From Bacillus siamensis KCTC 13613 (GTDB taxonomy: Bacteria > Bacillota > Bacilli > Bacillales > Bacillaceae): a DNA stretch of 64,000 nucleotides. Position numbers and translations under genes: made by a program. The stretch is taken from contig NZ_AJVF01000013.1 in assembly GCF_000262045.1 (NCBI RefSeq), positions 62,001 through 126,000 of the forward strand, in the 5' to 3' direction. Below are positions 46,470 through 55,527 of this stretch, piece after piece. How positions within the stretch are numbered: the stretch's first letter is position 1; the number at the start of each line of letters is the position of its first letter. The notes beneath the pieces were generated by a model that did not search any database, was not told the origin of the DNA, and worked only from the letters and a program-made list of their open reading frames with translations.

Positions 46470-46946
46470 TACATATATCCTCTCAAAATTCCTTCTGATT
46501 GAAACCCCGCCTTTATCAATAATTGATGAGACGCTGCATTCTCGATGAAAACAACAGCGCCTATACGAATCAGCCCAAGCTTTTCAAATCCAAAAGAAAG
46601 AACATTCTCCAACGCTTCAAAAGCATAGCCATTCCTCCAATAATTCGGATGAATCTCATAACCGACCTCCGCCCGCTTATGCTTGGGCACCCAAGAGTTG
46701 AAACCAATAGTTCCGATTATTCCCTTCGCATCTTTTCTCTTAATTCCCCAACGCATTCCCTTTTTATCATGATATTGATCTTTAAACCAGCCAATCATTT
46801 TTTCAGCCTGTTCCATTGAATCAAAAGGTTCCAAACCGTAATAGCGTGTTACATTTGCATCCTGAAAAACAAGCAAATATTTGCTTTGCATCTTTCTTTT
46901 CAACTTCTCTAAGAATAAGTCTGTCCGTTTCTATTACAGGAAGCAT
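46400..46946 (-). pseudogene. RimJ/RimL-type GNAT acetyltransferase with a +1 frameshift
   Basis: The natural start is the ATG at 46946 after AAGGGGGGATC, encoding MLPVIETDRLILREVEKKDA ... IFACFS. This is the usual N terminus of ribosomal-protein-type N-acetyltransferases. Near 46861-46862 one extra base (the second G of tcaggatgc on the minus strand) shifts the frame, and the rest of the domain continues as DANVTRYYGLEPFDS ... GYEIHPNYWRNGYAFEALEN (acetyl-CoA loop) ... NEDVDETL. Without the extra base the protein would be 181 residues. It is either a young pseudogene, a sequencing error or, less likely, a programmed shift. Confidence 0.8.
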
Positions 46947-47088
46947 TTACGATCCCCCCTTTAAAAGATGGAAATGTGAGAAGAAAATATATGCAGACGA
47001 ACTTTTTTTCAAAAATAAACTAGCATCCCTATCAAACTTTGATATTCAGCATAATATGTATTAATCCTCTTAAGGGAGGTGAGATCAT

Positions 47089-47178
47089 ATGGGCGGTTAT
47101 GGTAGCTCCTTTGCGTTAATCGTGGTGCTATTCATTTTATTAATCATCGTCGGTGCTTCTTTCCTCGGCGGTTATTAA
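47089..47178 (+). CDS. YjcZ-family sporulation microprotein (copy 1)
   Basis: 29 residues: [20 protein letters not shown] then [24 protein letters not shown] precedes the ATG. Gly/Tyr-rich ends around one hydrophobic helix are diagnostic of the YjcZ family, which is linked to sporulation. A second copy lies at 58071. Confidence 0.85.
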   Translation: MGGYGSSFALIVVLFILLIIVGASFLGGY

Positions 47179-47228
47179 GAGTCTCCCTTACCTCCGCATC
47201 CATGTCAGCATTACCTCTATGATCGTAA

Positions 47229-47257
47229 GGCGCCATAATGAATTCATTATGGCGCTT
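47229..47257 (+). terminator. Terminator of the first YjcZ-type gene
   Basis: GGCGCCATAATGAATTCATTATGGCGCTTT forms a nearly perfect hairpin. Confidence 0.8.
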
Positions 47258-47291
47258 TGCTGTTTCCTCCTTTAACCAACTCTTTCAAACG

Positions 47292-47324
47292 AAAAAGATC
47301 GGCAATGCATGAATGCAGCCGATC
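47292..47324 (-). terminator. Terminator of chbB
   Basis: GATCGGC and GCCGATC around a 14-nt loop with a TTTTT tail on the minus strand. Confidence 0.75.
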
Positions 47325-47338
47325 AGTCATTTCATAGA

Positions 47339-47959
47339 TTACTGTGTAAGGTTTACGTCAATGACGTTATAGAAGGCATTAGAAGTATCCGCGACATCCC
47401 ATACCCCTAAAATGATATGATAACCGCTTCGATCAGTCGGCACAAAAATCCTATGAGTCAGATTCGTATCTGCCTTGGAGCCATCGTGGTTTACCGTTCC
47501 GATTAATTCGAATTCATCCCTCGACAAAGGTTTATTCGGATTCCAATTTTTCTTGGTGATATAATAGTGCCACTTTGATGTCGCATGGGGTGCGGTATAG
47601 TGCCAAGTAAAAGAATTAAAGCCGCCGCGTATATTCTGTTTTACCCAATGATCTGCAGTCTGCTTGTCCATACCGAAATCAATTTGTCCCGATCCTCCGT
47701 TTGCAGATGCAATTCTTCCATCCGGCGGACCTGCAGCCGGAAATCCTTTCGGCCCTTCAACAGACTGAGGATTATCAATGACGGAGCCATATTTCTGAGC
47801 AGCAGCCGTCCAGCCCATTGTTTGTTTCTCTAATGCTCCCATGTACGCTCTGCTGACGGGATCTTTTATATACCCATGTGCAGATGCATCACTTGAATAG
47901 AAAGCGCCTCCAACACCGAGAGTAACAGTTAAAACTGCAGCTTTGACTAAACTCTTCAC
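47339..47959 (-). CDS. chbB: Chitin-active lytic polysaccharide monooxygenase ChbB (AA10)
   Basis: 206 residues from a GTG start after GGGAGGATG; a longer in-frame ATG at 48097 has no ribosome binding site. The signal peptide ends in SDASA, leaving His as the first mature residue (HGYIKDPVSRAYMG), the first ligand of the copper brace; the second is in FTWHYTAPHATSKWHYYITK. Single-domain AA10 enzyme like ChbB of B. amyloliquefaciens, which oxidatively cuts chitin. Highly expressed secreted protein in that species. Confidence 0.95.
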   Translation of the reverse strand: MKSLVKAAVLTVTLGVGGAFYSSDASAHGYIKDPVSRAYMGALEKQTMGWTAAAQKYGSVIDNPQSVEGPKGFPAAGPPDGRIASANGGSGQIDFGMDKQTADHWVKQNIRGGFNSFTWHYTAPHATSKWHYYITKKNWNPNKPLSRDEFELIGTVNHDGSKADTNLTHRIFVPTDRSGYHIILGVWDVADTSNAFYNVIDVNLTQ

Positions 47960-48098
47960 CTCTACATCATCCTCCCTCTTTTGTAAATAAAAACCTTTCA
48001 GTATATACACTTCACGATGGAGGATGAAATGACCTTCCTTTTCTTGATAGGAAAAAGCAATGAGGTTCGCGCTCTTCCCTTTGTTTTTTATAATCATT

Positions 48099-48149
48099 AA
48101 AAAAGCCGGACCGTTTCTGATGTCTAGTCCGCGATGTTCAAAAACCGGC
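48099..48149 (-). terminator. Terminator of the LLM oxidoreductase gene
   Basis: AAAGCCGG ... CCGGC with an inner GGAC/GTCC pair and a six-T tail on the minus strand. Confidence 0.55.
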
Positions 48150-48168
48150 CCGCTCCGCCTGACTCCAT

Positions 48169-49242
48169 TTAATCGCTTGATTTGCCGGTTTCTCTGCGGA
48201 TCACCGGTGCTACTTCTGATGCTAATCGTTCGATGTTTTCCGCAGCTTTTTTAAACGGCATACCGCCTATATCGATTTGCGCGAGAAACCGCTGATGGCC
48301 AAACAGCTCGTATTGGTGCATGATTTTTTCAATGATCTGCTGTGAGCTTCCGACAAATAAGGCTGTTTCTTTACCGGACGCCCGCTCAAAATCTTCCCTC
48401 GTTAAAGGTTCATGAATCCCGTGGTATGAATGAACATGAGACCAATAATTAGAATGATACGGGTAAAATTCTTGTATTGCCTGTTCATTCGTTTTTGAAA
48501 TGAACGTATGCCCGGTTACAGCAACCTTCACATGTTCCGGCGGATGACCGGCTTTAGAAGCTGCTTCTCGGTATTTGTCAACAAGCGGTTTAGATGATTT
48601 CGGATCACCGCTCAATACAGCTAATGCCAGACCGGCGCCTGCTCTTCCGGCCCGCTCCGCACTTTCCGGAGTTCCTGAAACACCTAACCACAGCGGAATG
48701 CTTCCGTGAAAAGGCTGAGGGGAAATTTCTGCGTCATTCAGCGGCGGCCGGTAACGTCCTTTCCAGGTGACCGATTCTTCCCCCGAATTTAATTTCAAAA
48801 AAAGCTCAACGTGTTCTTCAAACAGTTCTTTATAATAACCCACATCATAACCGAAAAGAGGAAACGAGTCTAAAAATGCACCGCGTCCCGCTATGATCTC
48901 CGCCCTTCCGTTTGATATCAGATCAAGCGTTGCAAAATCCTCAAATAAACGGACTGGATCTGCGGTGGATAATACAGTCGTAGCACTCGTAAGCTTAATG
49001 TTTTCGGTGAGCTGTGAAATCGCTGATAAGATGACCGGCGGCGACGACACTGCATAATCAAGACGATGATGCTCGCCTACGCCGAATACATCAAGCCCTG
49101 CGTCGTCAGCCAATTTCGCCAGCTTTATCAATTCCTCTACCCGCTGCTTTGCGCTGACTGTTTTCCCTGTCAGAGGATCGGGGTATAATTCTGCAAATGA
49201 ATAAATTCCAATTTCCATACCATCATGATGTTCAGCCCTCAC
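48169..49242 (-). CDS. LLM-class flavin-dependent oxidoreductase (luciferase-like)
   Basis: 357 residues from GTG after GGAGGAGAG. TIM-barrel bacterial-luciferase family: MEIGIYSFAELYPDP, DDAGLDVFGVGEHHRLDYAV (near 55), ISQLTENIKLTSATTVLSTA, FDFATLDLISNGRAEIIAGRG-like region, and IPLWLGVSGTPESAERAGRA (near 198). Members use FMNH2 supplied by a reductase to oxidise organic substrates. It resembles B. subtilis YddN, but the substrate is unknown. It stands alone. Confidence 0.88.
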   Translation of the reverse strand: MRAEHHDGMEIGIYSFAELYPDPLTGKTVSAKQRVEELIKLAKLADDAGLDVFGVGEHHRLDYAVSSPPVILSAISQLTENIKLTSATTVLSTADPVRLFEDFATLDLISNGRAEIIAGRGAFLDSFPLFGYDVGYYKELFEEHVELFLKLNSGEESVTWKGRYRPPLNDAEISPQPFHGSIPLWLGVSGTPESAERAGRAGAGLALAVLSGDPKSSKPLVDKYREAASKAGHPPEHVKVAVTGHTFISKTNEQAIQEFYPYHSNYWSHVHSYHGIHEPLTREDFERASGKETALFVGSSQQIIEKIMHQYELFGHQRFLAQIDIGGMPFKKAAENIERLASEVAPVIRRETGKSSD

Positions 49243-49411
49243 GTATCTCTCCTCCTGCACTGTGTAAAAAAACTTTTATGCTGTTATTCTATTCAGCCGT
49301 TTTGCAAAATGGAATTCATCCAAATAAATACAGCATCTTAGCACCCAGAAGTTCCGTTACATTCCTCACGTACAAATGCGAAACCGCGCAAGAGAACACA
49401 CCTCGAAAAAG

Positions 49412-50059
49412 CTAATTCGAATGCATGCGTTCACTTTCTATCCAATCGTGATATTGGTCATAAAGCGCACGTAATCTTCCGGCATCAAGGGCGATAACTT
49501 CACACCCTCTGTCATCATATACAAAGAAAATAATGTCTTTTGCAATATTCACAAAGAAAACATCGGGATAATCAACGGTGCAACCCCCGAATCTTGGCTT
49601 CAGAGGAAAATCTTCGTGAGCAGCTGCCTTAAGTAATGGGGTAATACGTAAATCCTTCCGTTTACATAATAAAGAAAACTGCTGCATCTCGTATTCTTCC
49701 GCATCATCTTCTTCGAACGGATACGGACAGGTCTCCACCTGAATCCGATATAAATCATCCTTGCACTTCAGAAACGGCTGATAAATTTTTAATTTTCTGG
49801 CGTCATCACCTAGAGTTTTGTGCTTATATATGTTTGCAACAAGGAATAAGTCATCGTTTTGTTCAAACAGCTCATTAAAAATTTCGATGATTTGATGATG
49901 GACACACTGAAAATACTCAAGATTCAGCTCACCGCTTTCATTAAATTGATACATATTGCCGCCGAGAGAAAAATGAATTCCCACGTCCCATTGATGATAA
50001 ATGCCGGGCACTAATTTTAAAGTCGGAAACCTTTCCTTCAGATAATCCTTTATTTTCAT
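49412..50059 (-). CDS. DUF3885-type protein
   Basis: 215 residues, soluble, acidic. N-terminal MKIKDYLKERFPTLKLVPGI and C-terminal GGCTVDYPDVFFVNIAKDII ... VYDDRGCEVIALDAGRLRAL fit the DUF3885 family, found in Bacillus and sometimes near polymorphic toxins, where an immunity role has been suggested. No toxin gene is beside it. Function is not established. Confidence 0.7.
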   Translation of the reverse strand: MKIKDYLKERFPTLKLVPGIYHQWDVGIHFSLGGNMYQFNESGELNLEYFQCVHHQIIEIFNELFEQNDDLFLVANIYKHKTLGDDARKLKIYQPFLKCKDDLYRIQVETCPYPFEEDDAEEYEMQQFSLLCKRKDLRITPLLKAAAHEDFPLKPRFGGCTVDYPDVFFVNIAKDIIFFVYDDRGCEVIALDAGRLRALYDQYHDWIESERMHSN

Positions 50060-50105
50060 TCAAAACATTCTCACAATGATCGACCTACTTTTTACTTTTT
50101 CGCCC

Positions 50106-50134
50106 TTGTAATATTATTCCGATTGGAATACAAT
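50106..50134 (+). promoter_or_regulatory. Promoter of a candidate small RNA
   Basis: TTGTAA (50106-50111), 17 bp, TACAAT (50129-50134) on the plus strand. Confidence 0.6.
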
Positions 50135-50140
50135 GAAATA

Positions 50141-50203
50141 GAACACTGTGAACCCCATTATCAGGGTAGATGCTGGTCACATCCATCCTGATCCTTTTTT
50201 CAC
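50141..50203 (+). ncRNA. Candidate short RNA with terminator hairpin
   Basis: About 60 nt between the promoter above and a hairpin ATCAGGGTAGATG / CATCCATCCTGAT (11 of 13 paired) followed by CCTTTTTT. No ORF. The opposite strand carries a GGAGGTGA ribosome binding site before a GTG-started eight-codon frame (KKGSGWM) and a 26-codon frame upstream, so the RNA could be an antitoxin-like antisense RNA of a decayed type I toxin locus. That is speculative; a free-standing sRNA is equally possible. Confidence 0.45.
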
Positions 50204-50318
50204 AAGCTCACCTCCACTGCGGATCCTTCCATTTCCGAAGCTGCTCATTAATTTTTACACATTTCCAGGGTATTACTTTCTTATACATAAGCAGCAGTGG
50301 CTCTTTTATGGATTCGGA

Positions 50319-50441
50319 TCAATTTAGAAAATCGAGAAAAAGCTGATTCGAATAACTTCCTGCACCTTCTGTCGCTATACTGCAAAACGCTAAAAACTTT
50401 GGATCTTTCGTGATATTGTAAGAGTTATTTAGGCTTTCCAT
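50319..50441 (-). CDS. Possible 40-residue peptide
   Basis: MESLNNSYNITKDPKFLAFC then SIATEGAGSYSNQLFLDFLN, preceded by GAGAGGGTG. Uncharged C-terminal half with one Cys. No family recognised. The rest of the 50060-50632 spacer holds only the candidate RNA. Confidence 0.3.
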   Translation of the reverse strand: MESLNNSYNITKDPKFLAFCSIATEGAGSYSNQLFLDFLN

Positions 50442-50600
50442 CACATTCACCCTCTCTCGAATTTAACAACTTTACGATAAATGATTTTCACTGCTTTTCC
50501 AAACCTGAATCTCATTTGATCGTTACTAAACTAAGCATTTTTCAATTCCGTAATCTATTGGTAATATCGGTAATTTTATTGAAGGATTTAACTTAAACGC

Positions 50601-50629
50601 AAAAAAACCTGCCCCCGGCAAGGTTTTTT
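50601..50629 (-). terminator. Terminator of the RimL-like gene
   Basis: AAAAAAACCT ... AGGTTTTTT four bases past the stop. Confidence 0.75.
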
Positions 50630-50632
50630 CCG

Positions 50633-51175
50633 TTAACTATGTTTTTGCTTTAACCATTCTTTCTTTAGCAGGGCGTATTGGAAAGTGTTTTCATATTTAG
50701 GTGTTCCATCCTCATATTTTGTAAACGAAATAAATTCAAGAAAATAACCTTCTTTACGCATACCTAATCTTTCACATAATTTTTGCGACTTGTCATTATC
50801 ATCTTCAACATATGCATAAAGCCTTCTTGCGCCTTTTTGCATAAAGAGATACTCAAAGAAAGCCTTTGCACTTTCACTGGCGTATCCCCTCCCTTCAAAT
50901 CGAGCATTGAAATTCCAACAAACGGAATATGTATCAGGCTCTTCTTTTAAATAAAATAGTTCCCCGATCAGATCATTACTCTCTTTTAAACAAACAGCAA
51001 TATAAGAATCATCTCTGCTTCTTTTTTGAACGTTTAAGACAGCTTCTTCTATCGTAGAAATTCTGTCATCAAGAAAGCAGTTCACTCTCGGATGTGCCGA
51101 ATATTCCAAAAGGCCGTGCGAATCTTCCTCGGTAAAATTTCTTAAAACTAAGCGAGGGGTTTCAATTTTTTGCAT
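50633..51175 (-). CDS. GNAT acetyltransferase, RimJ/RimL type
   Basis: 180 residues. IETPRLVLRNFTEEDSHGLL (N-terminal beta strand), FEGRGYASESAKAFFEYLF (acetyl-CoA pyrophosphate loop, near 113) and VEDDNDKSQKLCERLGMRKE (near 142). It probably acetylates an amino group of a protein or small molecule. Not frameshifted, unlike the similar gene near 46.9 kb. Confidence 0.9.
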   Translation of the reverse strand: MQKIETPRLVLRNFTEEDSHGLLEYSAHPRVNCFLDDRISTIEEAVLNVQKRSRDDSYIAVCLKESNDLIGELFYLKEEPDTYSVCWNFNARFEGRGYASESAKAFFEYLFMQKGARRLYAYVEDDNDKSQKLCERLGMRKEGYFLEFISFTKYEDGTPKYENTFQYALLKKEWLKQKHS

Positions 51176-51322
51176 TTGTTAGTCTCCTATTTTTGAAATG
51201 ATTCTTCAACAGGCCTCGCCCGTTTGTTAAAGAACGATCTCAATCTATTTGTACTATGTATGTTATCATTTTTGTCCAAATCAATAATGTGATCCTCATT
51301 ACCTAGAACATGGAGAAGAACG

Positions 51323-52084
51323 TTAAGCCATTAAAAGCTTATTGAGTAACTTTTCAAACTTATTCACGCTCATCATTTCATGAGTGAGAAATTCTCCATT
51401 ATAAAATACGCTTAAAGTTGTCCAGATTGCCGGTGATGTTTGGGCCTTATCTTTTGAGGATAATCGATGAGCCTGAAAATGAAGCCCTTTCTTTTCAGTC
51501 AGTTCCTTCAAATCCTCTAACACTCCGACTGCGAATGGACATTGAGCTGTATAAAATATTGTGATCCCCTCATCATTAAAAGAACAACTTTTAACCTGTT
51601 TTTTAAATACAGGAGGAGCTGCATGCTCATTCCAGGTCAATGACATTAACTGAAAATAGGGTTTTGCTTCATCTTGCAAAGTAAATCCCATATGCTCGAA
51701 GAAATGCTTATCACTTAAATAGGGAAGTTTTTTCTTACCAACTATATGAACAATTCCATCCATACCGCGGGATTTGGCATCTTCCGCACATTTATCTAAC
51801 AAGTGTTTCGCATGTCCGCTGTTCTTATATCTCCCCGAGACCCAAAGACAATTAATATACATAAAATTAGGAGCGCTTATCGGAACCCACGCTTTTTCTG
51901 CAGGTAAATATTCAATAAAAACTTTTGCCCGCTCGTTTAATCGATAAAACACCAAACCATCAGCCATTCGATCTTTAAGCCAGCTTTTCTTTTTTGTTAC
52001 GGCCTTCTCATATTGTTTCGCACCTAGTGCGCAGCAAATATGATTGTCATCAATATTGTCCTTTTTCAATTCAATGTATTCCAT
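51323..52084 (-). CDS. yoaP: YoaP-like acetyltransferase with C-terminal YoaP domain
   Basis: 253 residues (B. subtilis YoaP about 251). GGGGAGATC precedes the ATG. N-terminal GNAT domain (about 1-155; LWVSGRYKNSGHAKHLLDKC) and a C-terminal thioredoxin-like YoaP domain (about 170-253; ITIFYTAQCPFAVGVLEDLK with a Cys). Substrate unknown. Confidence 0.85.
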   Translation of the reverse strand: MEYIELKKDNIDDNHICCALGAKQYEKAVTKKKSWLKDRMADGLVFYRLNERAKVFIEYLPAEKAWVPISAPNFMYINCLWVSGRYKNSGHAKHLLDKCAEDAKSRGMDGIVHIVGKKKLPYLSDKHFFEHMGFTLQDEAKPYFQLMSLTWNEHAAPPVFKKQVKSCSFNDEGITIFYTAQCPFAVGVLEDLKELTEKKGLHFQAHRLSSKDKAQTSPAIWTTLSVFYNGEFLTHEMMSVNKFEKLLNKLLMA

Positions 52085-52132
52085 TATGATCTCCCCATTT
52101 CAAGATCAGCGTTTAACCCGAAATTGTTAAGC

Positions 52133-52552
52133 TTATGATTTTTCTATAAAAAACTGCTTTCTCAGAAATATAGAATCCCAAAACCAATAGATTAACGCAG
52201 CAGTAATGCTCATCATGTAATAAATGAAATTCTCGAAAACTCTAACATTAATGGACTGACTACCCATGCACCAGAACAAGAACACAGCTAAAAAAGCGAC
52301 TGCTGTATAAATGAAAAGATGAATCAAACTACACTCTTTCGGCTTCTTTCTTAACCAAAATTGCACAGGAACAGCAAATAAAAAGTAAGTGACGAAAGCG
52401 TAAAAAGCACTGATAACTACAGTGACTAAAGCGAATGGTACAAAACCCGAGTATACAAACATATACAATCCAAAAACCAGACCATATGACAAACTTGAAA
52501 AAGCCAATGTGAAAACATAACATTTTAAGCTGCTCCGCGCCGCCCCTTCCAT
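52133..52552 (-). CDS. Four-helix membrane protein (UPF0715-like)
   Basis: 139 residues from the ATG after AGGTGA (a TTG 27 bases upstream is less likely). Four membrane helices, with the basic loop WLRKKPKECSLIHLF between helices 2 and 3. The pattern resembles UPF0715 proteins such as YwlA; this assignment is tentative. Function unknown. Confidence 0.65.
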   Translation of the reverse strand: MEGAARSSLKCYVFTLAFSSLSYGLVFGLYMFVYSGFVPFALVTVVISAFYAFVTYFLFAVPVQFWLRKKPKECSLIHLFIYTAVAFLAVFLFWCMGSQSINVRVFENFIYYMMSITAALIYWFWDSIFLRKQFFIEKS

Positions 52553-52791
52553 TATTTCACCTGCTTTTTTAAAATTCAATTCTCTAATTTTTTATTTTCT
52601 TCCTAGTATTTAAATCAGTATATCTTGATCATTTTAAAAGATCTATGTTTTTTGAAATCTTTTTTTCCCATAAAAAAGGTCAAGGAGATACCTTGACTAT
52701 AATCTTCACCCGGTTCATCATGTTCAAATCCAAAGGCCGGTAAGTATCAATATAACGGAACTGACTTCTGCAAGAAAGTTCCGTTATATGA

Positions 52792-53082
52792 CTATTCCAA
52801 ATTTTGATCAATCGTTCCTTCAAAATAGTCATCGCTGACCTGTTCATGTGTTTCAGCCAATCCTCTTTCCAGTTGTGTATTTTCCTCATAATCTGATGTG
52901 TCAAAATATTTCCCTGCCGTATTTGTTGTGTCTGTTTCTTTATGGTGAGTTTGTGTTTCCGTGTCTGTCTGGTTTGTTTTGGTATCGCTGGCTAAAGATT
53001 GCTGCTGAAAATCATAGTCCTTGTCCAAAGAAGAAAATCTTTTGTAATCGTCCGGTCTGTCTGCGCCATGTTGTTCAGCCAT
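52792..53082 (-). CDS. yozQ: YozQ-like (DUF4025) hydrophilic protein
   Basis: 96 residues from MAEQHGADRP after GGAGTGA. It is acidic, Thr/Gln-rich in the middle, with the C-terminal signature YEENTQLERGLAETHEQVSD of DUF4025. Probably a small stress- or spore-related protein; no function known. A 37-residue ORF lies 53 bp upstream. Confidence 0.78.
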   Translation of the reverse strand: MAEQHGADRPDDYKRFSSLDKDYDFQQQSLASDTKTNQTDTETQTHHKETDTTNTAGKYFDTSDYEENTQLERGLAETHEQVSDDYFEGTIDQNLE

Positions 53083-53134
53083 GTTATTCACTCCATATTG
53101 ATCAATTTTGTTTGACGAGTGTAACTAAGTATTT

Positions 53135-53248
53135 TCATTTGTTTTTGGTTTGAACTTTTTTGGAATCATCTGCTTTAAAAGCGGTTTCGGTCTCATGGTC
53201 TTTTTTTAATTGTTCAATGCTTGAATTTTGGATTCCTTTTTTACTCAC
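53135..53248 (-). CDS. 37-residue hydrophilic microprotein upstream of yozQ
   Basis: GTG start after AAAGGGAGTGAG; MSKKGIQNSSIEQLKKDHET then ETAFKADDSKKVQTKNK. Highly charged, no hydrophobic core. The strong ribosome binding site and spacing to yozQ suggest an operon. No family recognised. Confidence 0.6.
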   Translation of the reverse strand: MSKKGIQNSSIEQLKKDHETETAFKADDSKKVQTKNK

Positions 53249-53445
53249 TGGTTCTCACTCCCTTTCAGATAGAATATAGACTGTTCTTATTGTGTCTATG
53301 GGGATCATATTCATACGCTATTCGGTGGATTTTCTTAAAAAGAAGCCTTCAGACAATCGCTTTGAATTAAGGCTTTCAAGGATAACCTTTGCCTATAAAT
53401 TCTCCTTATCAATCAGCCCATTACACCTAATGACCGCACTTCATA

Positions 53446-53476
53446 AAAAAAATCCCCTCCTTCTGAGATGGGGATT
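53446..53476 (-). terminator. Terminator of the carbonic anhydrase gene
   Basis: AAAATCCCC ... TGGGGATTT with an A-run that gives T on the minus strand. Confidence 0.7.
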
Positions 53477-53489
53477 TATCTGTTTTTCT

Positions 53490-54137
53490 TCAACTGAATA
53501 ACGCTTGATAAGAAGCGGGAAATTCTTGATTAACGCGCTGCACTTCCCGTGCAAATTCACGTTCCTCTTCTGTCACTCTTCTCAGTCTGTCAGCTTTTTC
53601 TTGTGTGTCTATGTCGGCTCCGGGAGGAACAAACCGATTCGGTGCAATGCGTACACCATTTGTTATGGCAGCGTTGTATGAAATAAATGATCCTTTGCCT
53701 ACAATCGCATTGAACACGATGGCTTTAAAACCGACGAACGTGTGATTTCCAAGATAACAAGGGCCATGAATAAGGGCATCATGCCCGACACTTACATTGT
53801 TTCCGATATAAATGGAATATGCCCTATCTTTGACTGAAACAAATTGTTTTAACAAACCATGTAAAATGACCCCATCTTGAAGGTTTGTATTTGACCCAAT
53901 ATAAAAGGGCGTCCCTTCATCTGCGCGAACAGCAGCATTCGGCCCGACATAAACATTGTCCTTTATTCTCACGTCTCCTATCACACTGGAAAATGGACTG
54001 ATAAATGATGTTTTATCAATTTTAGGGTATCTCCGAACCGGATTAAATGACGTAACAGGATTAGGGCTGATAAATGGCGCAAAGTTAGCGGGCTGGTGAT
54101 TATCAAGGTTTTCTTCCGTCAGCTTTCTATCACTCAA
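53490..54137 (-). CDS. Gamma-class carbonic anhydrase-like hexapeptide protein
   Basis: 215 residues, left-handed beta-helix. The three zinc-binding His of Methanosarcina Cam are conserved in GVILHGLL (near 93) and VGHDALIHGP (near 117 and 122), as are the Arg and Glu of VRADEGTPFY (near 74). The acidic loop of Cam (proton shuttle Glu84) is absent, as in CamH-type enzymes. It should hydrate CO2 or be a structural relative. The start is TTG, separated from GGAGG by 13 nt that are mostly T. Confidence 0.85.
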   Translation of the reverse strand: MSDRKLTEENLDNHQPANFAPFISPNPVTSFNPVRRYPKIDKTSFISPFSSVIGDVRIKDNVYVGPNAAVRADEGTPFYIGSNTNLQDGVILHGLLKQFVSVKDRAYSIYIGNNVSVGHDALIHGPCYLGNHTFVGFKAIVFNAIVGKGSFISYNAAITNGVRIAPNRFVPPGADIDTQEKADRLRRVTEEEREFAREVQRVNQEFPASYQALFS

Positions 54138-54148
54138 AAAAAAAAAAA
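54136..54148 (-). repeat. 13-nt homopolymer between ribosome binding site and start
   Basis: A run of 13 A (T on the coding strand) sits directly before and into the TTG start of the carbonic anhydrase gene. Slippage would alter the spacing to the ribosome binding site AAAGGAGG. Confidence 0.8.
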
Positions 54149-54393
54149 GACCTCCTTTGAAAACGTACTATTATATATACTATGTAAATTCCGTTCATAG
54201 AGAGACGACAAATTCCTATTTAAACACTATTCGGATAACAAATAATTTCTAGTATCTTTATAGCGTGCGCCCTCAATAAATTTTTAGAGATACTTGTCTG
54301 CAAAGTTATGTAAGGGTTTTCAAAAGAAGAGTATTGTGCTAAATTGTAAGATAAGTACAAATTTTCTGCAAATATTTGAAAGGGGTGTATGTT

Positions 54394-55410
54394 GTGAAAG
54401 CAGTAGTAGCAACGAAGGACAAAAATATAGCGATCGTACAAAAAGAATTGCGTCCTTTGCGACACGGTGAAGCCAAAGTTAAGATGGAATACTGCGGTGT
54501 ATGTCATACTGACTTGCATGTTAAAAATGCTGATTTCGGGGATGTGACAGGCGTCACTTTAGGTCATGAGGGAGTAGGCATTGTAACCGAGATTGGTGAA
54601 GGCGTAACAAACCTGAAAAAAGGAGACCGCGTCTCCATTGCGTGGATGTTTGAAAGCTGCGGCCGCTGTGAATATTGCTTAACAGGCCGGGAAACCTTGT
54701 GCCGGGATGTGAAAAATGCCGGCTATACAGTTGATGGCGCAATGGCTGAAGAAGCAATCGTGGCGGTTGATTATGCAGTGAAAGTGCCTGAACATTTAGA
54801 TCCGGCAGCCGCAAGCAGCATTACCTGCGCAGGTGTCACAACTTATAAAGCAGTAAAAGTCAGTGAAATTAAACCTGGTCAATGGATCGGTGTATTTGGA
54901 GTCGGCGGTTTGGGCAACTTGGCTGTTCAATATGCAAAAAATGTCTTTAACGCTAAAGTGATTGCTTTCGACATTAGCGATGAAAAACTGAACTTTGCTA
55001 AGAGCTTAGGTGCTGACGCGGTTGTAAACAGTTTAAACGAAGACCCTGTCAAGAAGGCTAAAGAAGTGACCGGCGATTTAGGTCTGGATGCCGCGGTCAT
55101 TACTGCTGTCTCAAAAATCCCTTTCAATCAAGCGATTGATGTTGTAAAAGCCGGTGCGCGTGTAGTGGCTGTCGGTTTACCGGTCGACAAGATGGAATTA
55201 GATATTCCCCGTCTTGTGTTAGATGGTATTCAAGTAGTAGGTTCATTAGTAGGAACCAGAGAAGACCTGAGGGAAGCTTTTCAATTTGCTGCAGACGGTA
55301 AAGTTGTACCTAAAGTGACAAAACGCCCGGTTGAAGACGTGAATGATATATTTGAAGAAATGGAGCAAGGGAAAGTGACCGGCCGTATGGTTATAGATTT
55401 TACTTCCTAA
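54394..55410 (+). CDS. adhA: Zinc-dependent alcohol dehydrogenase (AdhA type)
   Basis: 338 residues from GTG after AAAGGGGTG. Medium-chain dehydrogenase: catalytic zinc ligands in [11 protein letters not shown] (near 37) and GHEGVGIV (near 60), structural zinc Cys cluster [15 protein letters not shown] (near 90-104), NAD site [15 protein letters not shown] (near 170). It closely resembles thermostable AdhT/AdhA of bacilli, oxidising ethanol and other primary alcohols with NAD. A possible promoter TTGTGC-N16-TACAAA lies near 54335. Confidence 0.92.
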   Translation: MKAVVATKDKNIAIVQKELRPLRHGEAKVKMEYCGVCHTDLHVKNADFGDVTGVTLGHEGVGIVTEIGEGVTNLKKGDRVSIAWMFESCGRCEYCLTGRETLCRDVKNAGYTVDGAMAEEAIVAVDYAVKVPEHLDPAAASSITCAGVTTYKAVKVSEIKPGQWIGVFGVGGLGNLAVQYAKNVFNAKVIAFDISDEKLNFAKSLGADAVVNSLNEDPVKKAKEVTGDLGLDAAVITAVSKIPFNQAIDVVKAGARVVAVGLPVDKMELDIPRLVLDGIQVVGSLVGTREDLREAFQFAADGKVVPKVTKRPVEDVNDIFEEMEQGKVTGRMVIDFTS

Positions 55411-55527
55411 TGATTAAGGCTGCCGGGAATGATACGGCAGCCATTGAGCTCTATTCTTGCGCAGCGCCCTCACCTTTGTCATTTTAGTTCTGACCAAACG
55501 GCCGTTATTCATTTTGCAAGTACTGAA

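Noticed and set aside
53292-53501. 69-codon plus-strand frame beside the carbonic anhydrase gene
   Set aside because: Runs through that gene's terminator into its 3' end and has no ribosome binding site.
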